From positions 36,768 through 100,767 of the forward strand of contig NZ_JADWOX010000021.1 in assembly GCF_016135805.1 (NCBI RefSeq): a DNA stretch of 64,000 bases, given 5' to 3'. A program made the position numbers and the translations under genes. The stretch is from Caulobacter hibisci. Its GTDB lineage: Bacteria; Pseudomonadota; Alphaproteobacteria; Caulobacterales; Caulobacteraceae. Each line of letters starts with the position of its first letter. Position 1 is the first letter of the stretch. The notes beneath the pieces were generated by a model. It did no database searches. It had not been told where the DNA came from and worked only from the letters and a program-made list of their open reading frames with translations. Below are positions 1 to 7,659 of the stretch, piece by piece.

Positions 1-44
1 ATCGCGACGGTCACCACGGCCATGGCCACGGGAGCCGCGAGTGA
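1..44 (+). CDS. 3' end of an upstream gene (possibly the ChvG sensor kinase), partial
   Basis: Reading the frame that ends at the TGA at 42-44 gives a short His/Gly-rich tail (HHGHGHGSRE). The TGA overlaps the GTG start of the next gene as GTGA, the coupling seen elsewhere in this window. In many alphaproteobacteria the gene before hprK is the ChvG/ExoS sensor histidine kinase, so that is the likeliest identity. Only 14 codons are visible and nothing in them proves it. Confidence 0.4.
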   Translation, partial: RDGHHGHGHGSRE

Positions 45-475
45 TCCGCCACGCCGGCCTCGTCGCGCGCCGCATCTGCGGTTTGTGGCGGGGGGCGCTG
101 ATCGAGGGGCCCTCGGGCGCGGGCAAGAGCGACCTGGCCCTGCGGACGCTGGAAGCGGGCTTCCGCCTGGTCGCCGACGACCGGGTGGTCGTCTTCGCCT
201 CCGGCGGCCGGCTCTACGGCCGCGCGCCCGATCCGCTCTCGGGTTTGATCGAGGCGCGAGGCCTGGGCGTCGTTCCCGAACCCGCCATCGCCCTGTCGGA
301 AATCGCTGTTCTGGTGCGCTGCGTCGAGGCTGCGGACCGCGTCGAGCGCATGCCGGAACCCCGTCTGGAGACGGTAATGGGGGTTTCCATCCCCGTCTTC
401 GACCTGTGGCCGTTCGAACCCGCCGCGCCCGCGAAGATCGGGCGCATGCTGGAGCATCTTGGAGTCGGTCCCTAA
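41..475 (+). CDS. hprK: HPr kinase/phosphorylase, short alphaproteobacterial form
   Basis: This is a 144-aa protein with the P-loop GPSGAGKSD at residues 23-31 and the HPrK signature LIEARGLGVV at 69-78. It corresponds to the C-terminal catalytic domain of HprK only; the N-terminal domain of the ~310-aa Gram-positive enzymes is missing, which is normal for Alphaproteobacteria. It would phosphorylate and dephosphorylate a serine of the HPr encoded two genes downstream (S49 there). The GTG start overlaps the preceding stop. An EIIA and HPr follow but no EIIB/EIIC, so the module is regulatory and does not transport sugar. Confidence 0.93.
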   Translation: MIRHAGLVARRICGLWRGALIEGPSGAGKSDLALRTLEAGFRLVADDRVVVFASGGRLYGRAPDPLSGLIEARGLGVVPEPAIALSEIAVLVRCVEAADRVERMPEPRLETVMGVSIPVFDLWPFEPAAPAKIGRMLEHLGVGP

Positions 476-550
476 CAAGCGTATCAAGGCGGCCCGCGCG
501 GCGCCTCCCTGCCGTTTCGGGCGAAGGGGATCCCGTTTGAGAGACCAGGC

Positions 551-955
551 ATGATCGGGCTCGTGATCGTCACGCACGGGCGATTGGCGGAGGAATTCGT
601 TTCCGCCATGGAGCATGTGGTGGGGCCGCAGACTGCGGTGAAGGCCATCTGCATCGGGCCGGAAGACGACATGGAGCGTCGCCGGTCGGACATTCTGAAG
701 GCCTGCGCCGCCGTCGATGACGGCGCGGGGGTCATCCTGCTGACCGACATGTTCGGCGGCACGCCCAGCAACCTGGCCATTTCGGTCATGGAGCAGACCA
801 AGGCCGAGGTCATCGCCGGCCTGAACCTGCCCATGCTGATCAAGCTGGCCAGCGTGCGCACCCGCGACGACCTGGACGCCTGCGTCGCCCACGCCCAGGA
901 GGCTGGACGGAAATACATCTCCGTGGCCTCCTACGTGCTGGCGGGAGAAAAATGA
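551..955 (+). CDS. PTS EIIA component, mannose family
   Basis: This 134-aa protein begins MIGLVIVTHG, with the phosphoacceptor His9 in the position typical of EIIA-Man domains. It also contains the family segment LLTDMFGGTPSN. It would accept phosphate from HPr. No partner EIIB, EIIC or EIID is nearby, which matches the alphaproteobacterial arrangement in which EIIA acts as a signalling output. Its stop overlaps the ATG of the HPr gene (ATGA, 952-955), so the two are translationally coupled. Confidence 0.93.
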   Translation: MIGLVIVTHGRLAEEFVSAMEHVVGPQTAVKAICIGPEDDMERRRSDILKACAAVDDGAGVILLTDMFGGTPSNLAISVMEQTKAEVIAGLNLPMLIKLASVRTRDDLDACVAHAQEAGRKYISVASYVLAGEK

Positions 956-1230
956 GTCGAACGGCGACAGCCACGGTCGAGATCATCAACGAGCGCGGGC
1001 TGCACGCCCGGGCTTCGGCCAAGTTCGTCAAGCTGGCCTCGGGCTTCGACGCCGAGGTCAAGGTGGCCCGCGAGGGCTCCAGCGTCGACGCCCGCTCGAT
1101 CATGGGCCTGATGATGCTGGCCGCCGGCATCGGCTCCACCATCGACATCGCCGCCGAGGGCCCCGAGGCCGAAGCCGCCGTCGACGCCCTGGTCGAGCTG
1201 GTCGGCAACCGCTTCGACGAGGAGCGGTAG
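952..1230 (+). CDS. ptsH: Phosphocarrier protein HPr
   Basis: This 92-aa protein has the EI-dependent phosphorylation site His18 in NERGLHARAS and the HprK target Ser49 in ARSIMGLMML. Both sites are present, so the protein can be controlled by the HprK at 41-475. It is the last gene of the hprK-EIIA-HPr set. Enzyme I is not in the visible window. Confidence 0.95.
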   Translation: MSRTATATVEIINERGLHARASAKFVKLASGFDAEVKVAREGSSVDARSIMGLMMLAAGIGSTIDIAAEGPEAEAAVDALVELVGNRFDEER

Positions 1231-1235
1231 GGCTC

Positions 1236-2021
1236 TCAGCCCGCCTTTGCCGTCATCCACCGCGCCGCCAATTCCGGCCAGGCTCCCTGCGTGCCGTCCA
1301 GCTCGCGCAGGGCGAAGCCGTGCGGGGCCTTGCCGAACACGTGGACGTCGAGATCCAGCGCCGCGTCACGGGCGGTCTTGATGAAGTTCAGCGCGTGCTC
1401 CACCGGCACCACCTGGTCGAGCAGGGCATAGGCCAGGAAGACCGGGCAGGACGGCACGCCGTGCGGCTCGGACGCGATGCCGATGGCCCAGTCGTCGTAG
1501 AAGGCCTGCTTTTCGGCCGGCGGATAGTCGGGCTTGCCGGCCGGGGCCTTGTGGTCGCGGTGGTTGGCGTTGATCGGGGCGTAGGCGATCAGCACCCCGG
1601 CCAGGTTCGCCTCAGGCTGGCAGGCCAGGGTTCCGGCCAGGTGGCCGCCCGACGACAGGCCCAGCACGAAGCGCGGCAGGTCGCTGGGGATGCGCGCCAG
1701 GGCCGCCCGCCCATCCGTCAGAGCGATGTCCTTGGGCCATACCCCGTCGGGGCTCGCCGCGCCGGGCAGGCGATGGGCCAGGACATAGGCGTCGTAGCCG
1801 AGGCCGTTCAACCACAGCGCCGCCTCGACCCCCTCGCGATCGTGCATGAGCCGCAGATAGCCGCCGCCGGCGCAGACCAGAACCCGGCCCTTGGGGGCGT
1901 CGATGCGATAGGCGTGCAGTTCGGCGCGCGTCACCGTGTCGATCGTCCGGTCGGGCCAGGTCCCCGCGATGAGGTTGGCCGGGCCGTCGCTGAGGGCGAT
2001 GATCTCGGTCGGCTGCTGCAC
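1236..2021 (-). CDS. Alpha/beta hydrolase (esterase/lipase-like)
   Basis: The serine nucleophile elbow is GLSSGGH, an oxyanion-type CAGGGY motif lies near the N-terminus, an Asp lies in ALLDQVVP and the catalytic His lies in APHGFAL near the C-terminus. The layout resembles BD-FAE/acetyl-xylan-esterase type hydrolases. I chose the GTG at 2021 (VQQPTEIIAL) because AGGAG lies 8 nt upstream; the frame stays open further upstream but runs through the terminator of the neighbouring gene. This gives 261 aa with no signal peptide, so it is probably cytoplasmic. The substrate cannot be read from the sequence. Confidence 0.8.
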   Translation of the reverse strand: MQQPTEIIALSDGPANLIAGTWPDRTIDTVTRAELHAYRIDAPKGRVLVCAGGGYLRLMHDREGVEAALWLNGLGYDAYVLAHRLPGAASPDGVWPKDIALTDGRAALARIPSDLPRFVLGLSSGGHLAGTLACQPEANLAGVLIAYAPINANHRDHKAPAGKPDYPPAEKQAFYDDWAIGIASEPHGVPSCPVFLAYALLDQVVPVEHALNFIKTARDAALDLDVHVFGKAPHGFALRELDGTQGAWPELAARWMTAKAG

Positions 2022-2087
2022 GGGGCGTGCTCCTGGCTGGGTTCGGCGGATGGTCGAGCGGCTTATCGGGGCGTCCGCCCGGGCGCG

Positions 2088-2120
2088 CAAACGAAAAGGG
2101 CGGCGCCGAAGCGCCGCCCT
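2088..2120 (-). terminator. Intrinsic terminator of the M16 peptidase gene
   Basis: A perfect 10-bp stem (AGGGCGGCGC / GCGCCGCCCT) at 2097-2120 with a 4-base loop is followed on the minus strand by a T-rich run (TTTTCGTTT). It lies just past the stop of the minus-strand peptidase gene at 2143. Confidence 0.85.
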
Positions 2121-2142
2121 TCGCACAGGCCTTGCCTGACGC

Positions 2143-4911
2143 TTATTTCGCCGGCTTGCCGTCGGCGTCGATCACCTGGATGTCGAGCTTCAGGGCCTTG
2201 AGCTTGGGCTCGATGACGGCGCGATCGCCGACGATCACCCAGACCAGCTCGTCCGGCTTGATGGCCTTCTTGGCCGCCGCCGTGGCGCTGTCGACGGTCA
2301 CCGCCCGCACGTCGGCCGGATATTCGTCGAAATAGCTGTCCGGCAGACCGAAATTGACCAGTTCGCCGATCGAGTCCGAGACCGCCCCGCCGGTTTCCCA
2401 GCTGCCCGGCATCGACAGGGTCAGACTGTTCTGGGCCTTGGCCAGCTCGGCCGGGGTGACCGGGCGCGGACCGATGATGTCGGTCAGCTCCTTGCGGGCC
2501 TCGGTGAAGGATTCGGCCGTCTTGTCGGTCTGCACGGGCGCGCGGATCAGGAACAGGCGCGAGCCGCGGGCGTCGCGAACGCCCGAGAAAGCGCCGTACG
2601 ACCAGTGCTTGTCCTCGCGCAGGTTCATGTTCAGGCGCGAGACGAAGTCACCGCCGAACAGGGTGTTGAAGGTGTCGAGCGCGGCCTGGTCCTTGGGATC
2701 GCGCGGCGGCACCAGGTTGCCGGCGGCGATCACCGACTGCTGGGCGCCGGGCTTGTCGATCAGATAGACCGCGGCCTTGCTGGACGCGGCTTGCACCGGC
2801 GGCTTGGTCTTGGCCGGAGCGCCCTTCCAGCCGCCCAGCTGGGCTTCCAGTTTCGGCAGCAGCGCGGCCAGGGTGGTGTCGCCGACCACGATCAGGGTGG
2901 CGCCCTGCGGCTGCAGCCAGGTCTTCTGGAAGCGCACCACGTCGTCGCGGGTGATCGAGGCGATCGAGGCCTCGGTCGTCAGCTGGCCGTAGGGCGAGCC
3001 GGCGCCGTAGGCCAGGACCGGCAGGATGCGGTTGGAGAGCGCCTGCGGGTTCTGCTTGGCCTGCTGGATGGCGGCGATGTTCTGCTTCTTGAAGCGGTCC
3101 AGGTCTTCCGACTTGAAGGCCGGGTTCTGCAGCACGTCGGCATAGATCGCCAGGGCCGGGTCCAGCGTCGTGGTCAGGGTGTTGAGCGACACCGAGGTGA
3201 AGTCCAGGCCGCTGCCCGAATTGATCCCGGCGCCCAGCTGGGCCAGTTCGCGGCTGATGGTCAGGCCGTCGCGGTGCGTGGTGCCCTCGGTCAGCATGCT
3301 GGTGGCGACGCTGGTCAGGCCCGCCTTGTCGCCGGCGCTGGCGGCGACGCCGGCGTCGAACAGCAGGCCCATGCGGATCTGCGGGGTCTCGTGACGTTCG
3401 GCCAGGATCACCTTGATGCCGTTCGACAGGGTGGCGCGCTCCAGCTTGACGAAGGCCGGAGCCTTGGTCGCCCCGACCTCGGGCATGACCTTGCGGTCGA
3501 CGCCGGCGGTGGTCGTGTAGGTCGGGAACGGCGTCACGGTCAGGGTGAAGTCGCCGTCCGTCAGCCAGGCCTTGCCGGCCGCCTGCAGCTGGGCCGCCGT
3601 GGCGCCGCGGATGCGCTCGAGGCCGGTCTTGTAGGCGTCGGGCGAGCCCAGATAGACTTGGCTTTCCGCGAGAATGTCGGACTTGCCGCCGAAGCCGCCG
3701 ATCCGTTCGACGCCGCGCACGAAGTTCGACAGGCTCAGGGTGCGGACCTTGGCCACTTCCTCGGGGGTGGGGCCGTCGCGCAGCAGGCGCTGGAACTCCT
3801 CGTCGAAGGCCTTCTCCACCGCCGCCGGATCGCCGCCCGGCTTGACGGTGAGGGTGACCATGAACTGGCTGCCGATCTCGCTCTCATTGACGCCGGCGCC
3901 GACATTGACCGCGGTCTGGTCGGTGTAGACCAGGCGCTGGTAGAGCCGCGAGGTCTTGTCGGAGACCAGCACGTCGCCCAGCAGGGCCAGGTAGTCCGAG
4001 GCGGCCGAGCCGTATTCCGGGATGTTCCAGATCTTGTAGATCCGGGTCTGGGGCACGCGGTCCTGCATCTCGGCGCGCTGGCTGCCTGTGCGCTTGGCCG
4101 GCCAGGCCTTCTGCCGGGTCAGGGGCGGGCCCGAGGGGATGTCGCCGAAGTACTTCTCGACCTTGGCCTTGGCCTCGGCTGGGGTGATGTCGCCGGCCAG
4201 CACCAGCACGGCGTTGGCCGGGCCGTAGTAGTTCTTGAACCAGTCCTTGACGTCGTCCAGCGAGGCCGCGTCCAGGTCGGCCATCTCGCCGATGACGGTG
4301 TGGCCGTAGGGATGGTCGGCGTCGTAGGTGCTGGCGGTGATCACGTCCCAGACCTGGCCGTAGGGCTGGTTCTGGCCCTGGCGCTTCTCGTTCTGAACGA
4401 CGCCGCGCTGTTCATCGAGCTTGGCCTTGTCGATCGCGCCGACGAGGTGGCCCATGCGGTCGCTCTCGAGCCACAGCACCTGGTCCAGGGCCGCGGTCGG
4501 CACGTTCTGGAAGTAGTTGGTGCGGTCCTCGTTGGTGGTGCCGTTCATGTCGGTGGCGCCGAGCTTTTCCAGCGCCTTGAACCAGTCGTCGTTGAAGTTC
4601 TCCGAGCCGTTGAACATCAGGTGTTCGAACAGGTGGGCAAAGCCCGTGCGGCCCTTGGGCTCGTTCTTGGAGCCGACGTGGTACCAGACGTTCACGGCCA
4701 CGATCGGGGCCTTGTGGTCCTCGTGCACGATCACCGTCAGGCCATTGGCCAGGGTGAACTTGGTGTAGGGGATGTCGACGCTGGGCAGCTGGGCCAGCTG
4801 GCCCGTGACCTTGGCAGCCGGTTTGGGGGCGGCCGGCTTGGGCGCGGCCTGCGCCAGCAGCGGATTGGCGAGCAGCAACGCCGCGACGGCGGCGGAGGCG
4901 AACAGCTTCAT
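2143..4911 (-). CDS. Zinc peptidase M16 family (pitrilysin/PqqL-like), secreted
   Basis: This 922-aa protein starts at the ATG at 4911, which opens a signal peptide (MKLFASAAVAALLLANPLLAQA). The inverted zinc motif HLFEH lies at residues 93-97 and a downstream Glu in EQRGVVQNEKR is the likely third ligand. A second M16-like half without the zinc motif follows, giving the double-domain layout of bacterial M16 proteases. A Pro/Ala-rich linker follows the signal peptide. It probably acts in the periplasm on peptides or small proteins. It is a single gene with its own terminator. Confidence 0.92.
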   Translation of the reverse strand: MKLFASAAVAALLLANPLLAQAAPKPAAPKPAAKVTGQLAQLPSVDIPYTKFTLANGLTVIVHEDHKAPIVAVNVWYHVGSKNEPKGRTGFAHLFEHLMFNGSENFNDDWFKALEKLGATDMNGTTNEDRTNYFQNVPTAALDQVLWLESDRMGHLVGAIDKAKLDEQRGVVQNEKRQGQNQPYGQVWDVITASTYDADHPYGHTVIGEMADLDAASLDDVKDWFKNYYGPANAVLVLAGDITPAEAKAKVEKYFGDIPSGPPLTRQKAWPAKRTGSQRAEMQDRVPQTRIYKIWNIPEYGSAASDYLALLGDVLVSDKTSRLYQRLVYTDQTAVNVGAGVNESEIGSQFMVTLTVKPGGDPAAVEKAFDEEFQRLLRDGPTPEEVAKVRTLSLSNFVRGVERIGGFGGKSDILAESQVYLGSPDAYKTGLERIRGATAAQLQAAGKAWLTDGDFTLTVTPFPTYTTTAGVDRKVMPEVGATKAPAFVKLERATLSNGIKVILAERHETPQIRMGLLFDAGVAASAGDKAGLTSVATSMLTEGTTHRDGLTISRELAQLGAGINSGSGLDFTSVSLNTLTTTLDPALAIYADVLQNPAFKSEDLDRFKKQNIAAIQQAKQNPQALSNRILPVLAYGAGSPYGQLTTEASIASITRDDVVRFQKTWLQPQGATLIVVGDTTLAALLPKLEAQLGGWKGAPAKTKPPVQAASSKAAVYLIDKPGAQQSVIAAGNLVPPRDPKDQAALDTFNTLFGGDFVSRLNMNLREDKHWSYGAFSGVRDARGSRLFLIRAPVQTDKTAESFTEARKELTDIIGPRPVTPAELAKAQNSLTLSMPGSWETGGAVSDSIGELVNFGLPDSYFDEYPADVRAVTVDSATAAAKKAIKPDELVWVIVGDRAVIEPKLKALKLDIQVIDADGKPAK

Positions 4912-4945
4912 GAAGAGCCCCGAATAGGATTTCGCGCAAAGCGAA

Positions 4946-4975
4946 GATGCCCCGCACCATAGGTTGCGGGGCATC
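4946..4975 (-). terminator. Hairpin downstream of bioB, possible terminator
   Basis: An 11-bp perfect stem (GATGCCCCGCA / TGCGGGGCATC) with an 8-base loop lies between the bioB stop and the start of the M16 peptidase gene on the same strand. It lacks a clean T tract, so it may be a weak or Rho-assisted terminator, or a leader hairpin of the peptidase gene. Confidence 0.45.
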
Positions 4976-5023
4976 CGGAGCAAGCAAGCCTCGCGGCCGC
5001 CTTCATTAAATTTCGTCCAGAAA

Positions 5024-6052
5024 CTACTCGGCCGGAATGGCTTCCGGGGCCGCGACCTCGGCTTTCACCATGACCATCGGCTTCAGGTCGAGGTCGTGGA
5101 ACAGGCGGCTGTCGTCGTCCATGTCGGGCAGGGGCGTGGTCAGCAGCTTGCCGCCGACGAAGATCGAGTTGGCGCCGGCCAGGAAGCAAAGGGCCTGCAG
5201 CTCGCGGCTCATGCCCTCGCGGCCGGCCGACAGGCGGACCATGGCCTTGGGGCAGACGATGCGGGCCACGGCGATGGTGCGCACGAACTCGACAGAGTCG
5301 ATCACCTTTTCGCCCTCGGCCAGAATCTGGTCGCCCAGCGGCGTGCCGCTGATCGGCACGAGGCCGTTGATCGGCAGGCTGTCGGGGTGCGCCGGCAGGG
5401 TGGCCAACTGGTGCAGCAGGCCGGCGCGGTCGCGGCGGGTCTCGCCCATGCCGACGATGCCGCCGCAGCAGGTGCTCATGCCGGCGTCGCGCACGTAGGC
5501 CAGGGTGTCGAGGCGCTCCTGGTAGGTGCGGGTCGTCACCACGTCCTTGTAATAGTCGGGGCCGGTGTCGAGGTTGTGGTTGTAGTAGTCCAGGCCCGCG
5601 TCCTTCAGCTGCTGGGCCTGCTGCGCGGTCAGCATGCCCAGGGTGGCGCAGGTCTCCAGGCCGAGCGCCTTCACCCCGCCGATCATTTCGGCCAGCTTGG
5701 GCAGGTCGCGGTCCTTCAGCTCGCGCCAGGCCGCGCCCATGCAGAAGCGCTGGGCGCCGCCGTCGCGGGCGGCGCGGGCCTTGGCGATGACCACGGCCGG
5801 TTCCATCAGCTTCTCGGCCTTGAGGCCGGTCTTGAAGTGGGCGCTCTGGCTGCAGTAGCCGCAGTTTTCGGCGCAGCCGCCGGTCTTGACCGACAACAGT
5901 TGCGACAGCTGCATCTCGGAGGGGTCGAACCAGGCGCGGTGGACGCGCGCGGCTTCAAAGGCCAGCTCCATGAACGGCAGGGCGAACAGGGCCTCGACCT
6001 CGGACAGGGTCCAGTCGTGGCGGGGCTGTGCGGAGATGTTGATCTTCGTCAT
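5024..6052 (-). CDS. bioB: Biotin synthase
   Basis: This 342-aa radical SAM enzyme inserts sulfur into dethiobiotin in the last step of biotin synthesis. The radical SAM cluster motif CAENCGYC lies at residues 60-67. BioB segments YYNHNLDT, CCGGIVGMGE and the second-cluster region follow. The ATG at 6052 (MTKINIS) is preferred over an upstream in-frame codon. It stands alone; no other bio genes are adjacent in the window. Confidence 0.97.
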   Translation of the reverse strand: MTKINISAQPRHDWTLSEVEALFALPFMELAFEAARVHRAWFDPSEMQLSQLLSVKTGGCAENCGYCSQSAHFKTGLKAEKLMEPAVVIAKARAARDGGAQRFCMGAAWRELKDRDLPKLAEMIGGVKALGLETCATLGMLTAQQAQQLKDAGLDYYNHNLDTGPDYYKDVVTTRTYQERLDTLAYVRDAGMSTCCGGIVGMGETRRDRAGLLHQLATLPAHPDSLPINGLVPISGTPLGDQILAEGEKVIDSVEFVRTIAVARIVCPKAMVRLSAGREGMSRELQALCFLAGANSIFVGGKLLTTPLPDMDDDSRLFHDLDLKPMVMVKAEVAAPEAIPAE

Positions 6053-6156
6053 GGCGCGCAGGTTTGAACTTGGGCGATCCGAATGGCAAGACGGCGTGCG
6101 CGTCCGCACGATGTTGCGTTGCGGAAGCCAAACGCTGTCAGGCTGTTTATAGTCGG

Positions 6157-7653
6157 ATGATGGACCGCGAAATCGAACTGAAGTTCCTGATCGCCCCGGA
6201 GGCTTCCGACGCGGTCCTGGACCGTCTCGACGGCCGCCAGGCCGTGCGCCGGCTCGACGCCACCTATTACGACACCGCCGACCACGCCCTGCGAAGGGCG
6301 GGTTTCGGCTTGCGGGTGCGCGACGGCGACGGCGGCCGCAAGCAGACCCTGAAATCGGCCTCGGCCGGCGGGGTGTTCGCGCGCGGCGAATGGGAGGCGC
6401 CGGTCACCGGCCCCGGTCCCGACCGCGACCTGCTGGACCAGACCCCGGCCGGCCGCATCGTCAACGGCGACGTGCTGGCCCCCGTCTTCGCCGCCAAGGT
6501 CGAGCGCACCCTGCGCCTGGTCGAGCACGGGGGCGCCACCATCGAGGCGGCTCTGGACCGCGGCGAGCTGCAGGCCGGAACCGACCGCGCCGCCGTCAGC
6601 GAGCTGGAGCTGGAGCTGAAGTCCGGCCAGCCGGCCGCCCTGTTCGCCCTGGCGCGCGACCTGATGGCCCACGCGCCGCTGCGCCTGTCGCTGGTCAGCA
6701 AGGCCGAGCGCGGCTACGCCCTGGCCCTGGGCGAGACTCCGTCGGCGAGGCGCGAGGCGGCCGTTTTGCGACCCGACATGACCGCCGCCGAAGCCTTCCA
6801 GGCCCTGGGCAACACGGCGCTGGGCCGGCTGTGCGTCGCCGCCGAAGACCTGTCCGACCTGCCGGGACCGGAGGCGGTGCACAATCTGCGCGTCGCCGCC
6901 CGCCGCCTGCGGGCGCTGATCAAGCTGTTCCGCCCGCTGACCGGCAAGCTGTCGGCCACGCCGGTGGCGGACGCCCTCAAGGCCCTGGCCGACGCCCTGG
7001 GGCCGGCGCGCGACCTCGACGTCTATATCGCCGGCACCTGGCGGCCGGCCGCCGTGGCCGATCCGCAGTCGGTCGAGGGCCTCGCCGCCCTGGGCAAGGC
7101 CCTGATCGAGGCCCAGCAGCACGCCTATGGCCAGGCGCGCGCCGTCGCCGACGCCGAACGCTTCGGCCCCGTGGCGCTGGACGTCGCCGCGTGGCTGGAG
7201 ACCGGCGACTGGCTGGAGGATCCCGAACGCGCCGACGCCCGCCGCACGCCCGCCAGGGCCTTCGCGGCCAAACAATTGAAGAAGCTGGCCAAGGACGTGC
7301 TGGAGCAAGGCGCGGACCTGGACGCTCTCGACGCCGAGGCCCGCCATCACCTGCGGATCCGCGGCAAGGGCCTGCGCTACGCCATCGACGCCCTGGCCCC
7401 GCTGTTTCCCGACCATCCCAAGCGGCTGGAGCGGTGGTCGGTCGCGACCCGCGCCCTGCAGGACGCCCTGGGCGGCCTCAACGACGAGACCCTGGGCGCG
7501 AGCCTGGCCCGCGACGCCGCCCTCGCCGACGGCGACGCCCAGGCCGCCTACGCCGCCGGCCGCCTGTCGGCCGCGCCCGAGGCGACGAACCGGCTGACCC
7601 GTGAGGCCAAGGCGGCGCTCGCCGAGATGGCGGACCTCAAGCCCTTCTGGTGA
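6157..7653 (+). CDS. CYTH–CHAD domain protein (inorganic triphosphatase-like)
   Basis: The N-terminal CYTH domain (about residues 1-200) opens with EIELKF, the ExExK metal/triphosphate signature. The C-terminal CHAD domain (from about residue 205) contains the His/Arg-rich segments VHNLRVAARRLRALI and HHLRIRGKGLRYAID, typical of polyphosphate-binding CHAD helices. The order and length (498 aa) fit YgiF-like tripolyphosphatases. Two adjacent ATGs (6157 and 6160) are equally possible starts. It ends 6 bp from the convergent AsmA gene. Confidence 0.9.
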   Translation: MMDREIELKFLIAPEASDAVLDRLDGRQAVRRLDATYYDTADHALRRAGFGLRVRDGDGGRKQTLKSASAGGVFARGEWEAPVTGPGPDRDLLDQTPAGRIVNGDVLAPVFAAKVERTLRLVEHGGATIEAALDRGELQAGTDRAAVSELELELKSGQPAALFALARDLMAHAPLRLSLVSKAERGYALALGETPSARREAAVLRPDMTAAEAFQALGNTALGRLCVAAEDLSDLPGPEAVHNLRVAARRLRALIKLFRPLTGKLSATPVADALKALADALGPARDLDVYIAGTWRPAAVADPQSVEGLAALGKALIEAQQHAYGQARAVADAERFGPVALDVAAWLETGDWLEDPERADARRTPARAFAAKQLKKLAKDVLEQGADLDALDAEARHHLRIRGKGLRYAIDALAPLFPDHPKRLERWSVATRALQDALGGLNDETLGASLARDAALADGDAQAAYAAGRLSAAPEATNRLTREAKAALAEMADLKPFW

Positions 7654-7659
7654 CGGGGC

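Noticed and set aside
2605..4962. A 785-codon plus-strand open frame opposite the M16 peptidase
   Set aside because: It is a G/C-driven shadow frame with low-complexity Gly/Arg/Val/Leu composition and no domain, antisense to a clear zinc peptidase.
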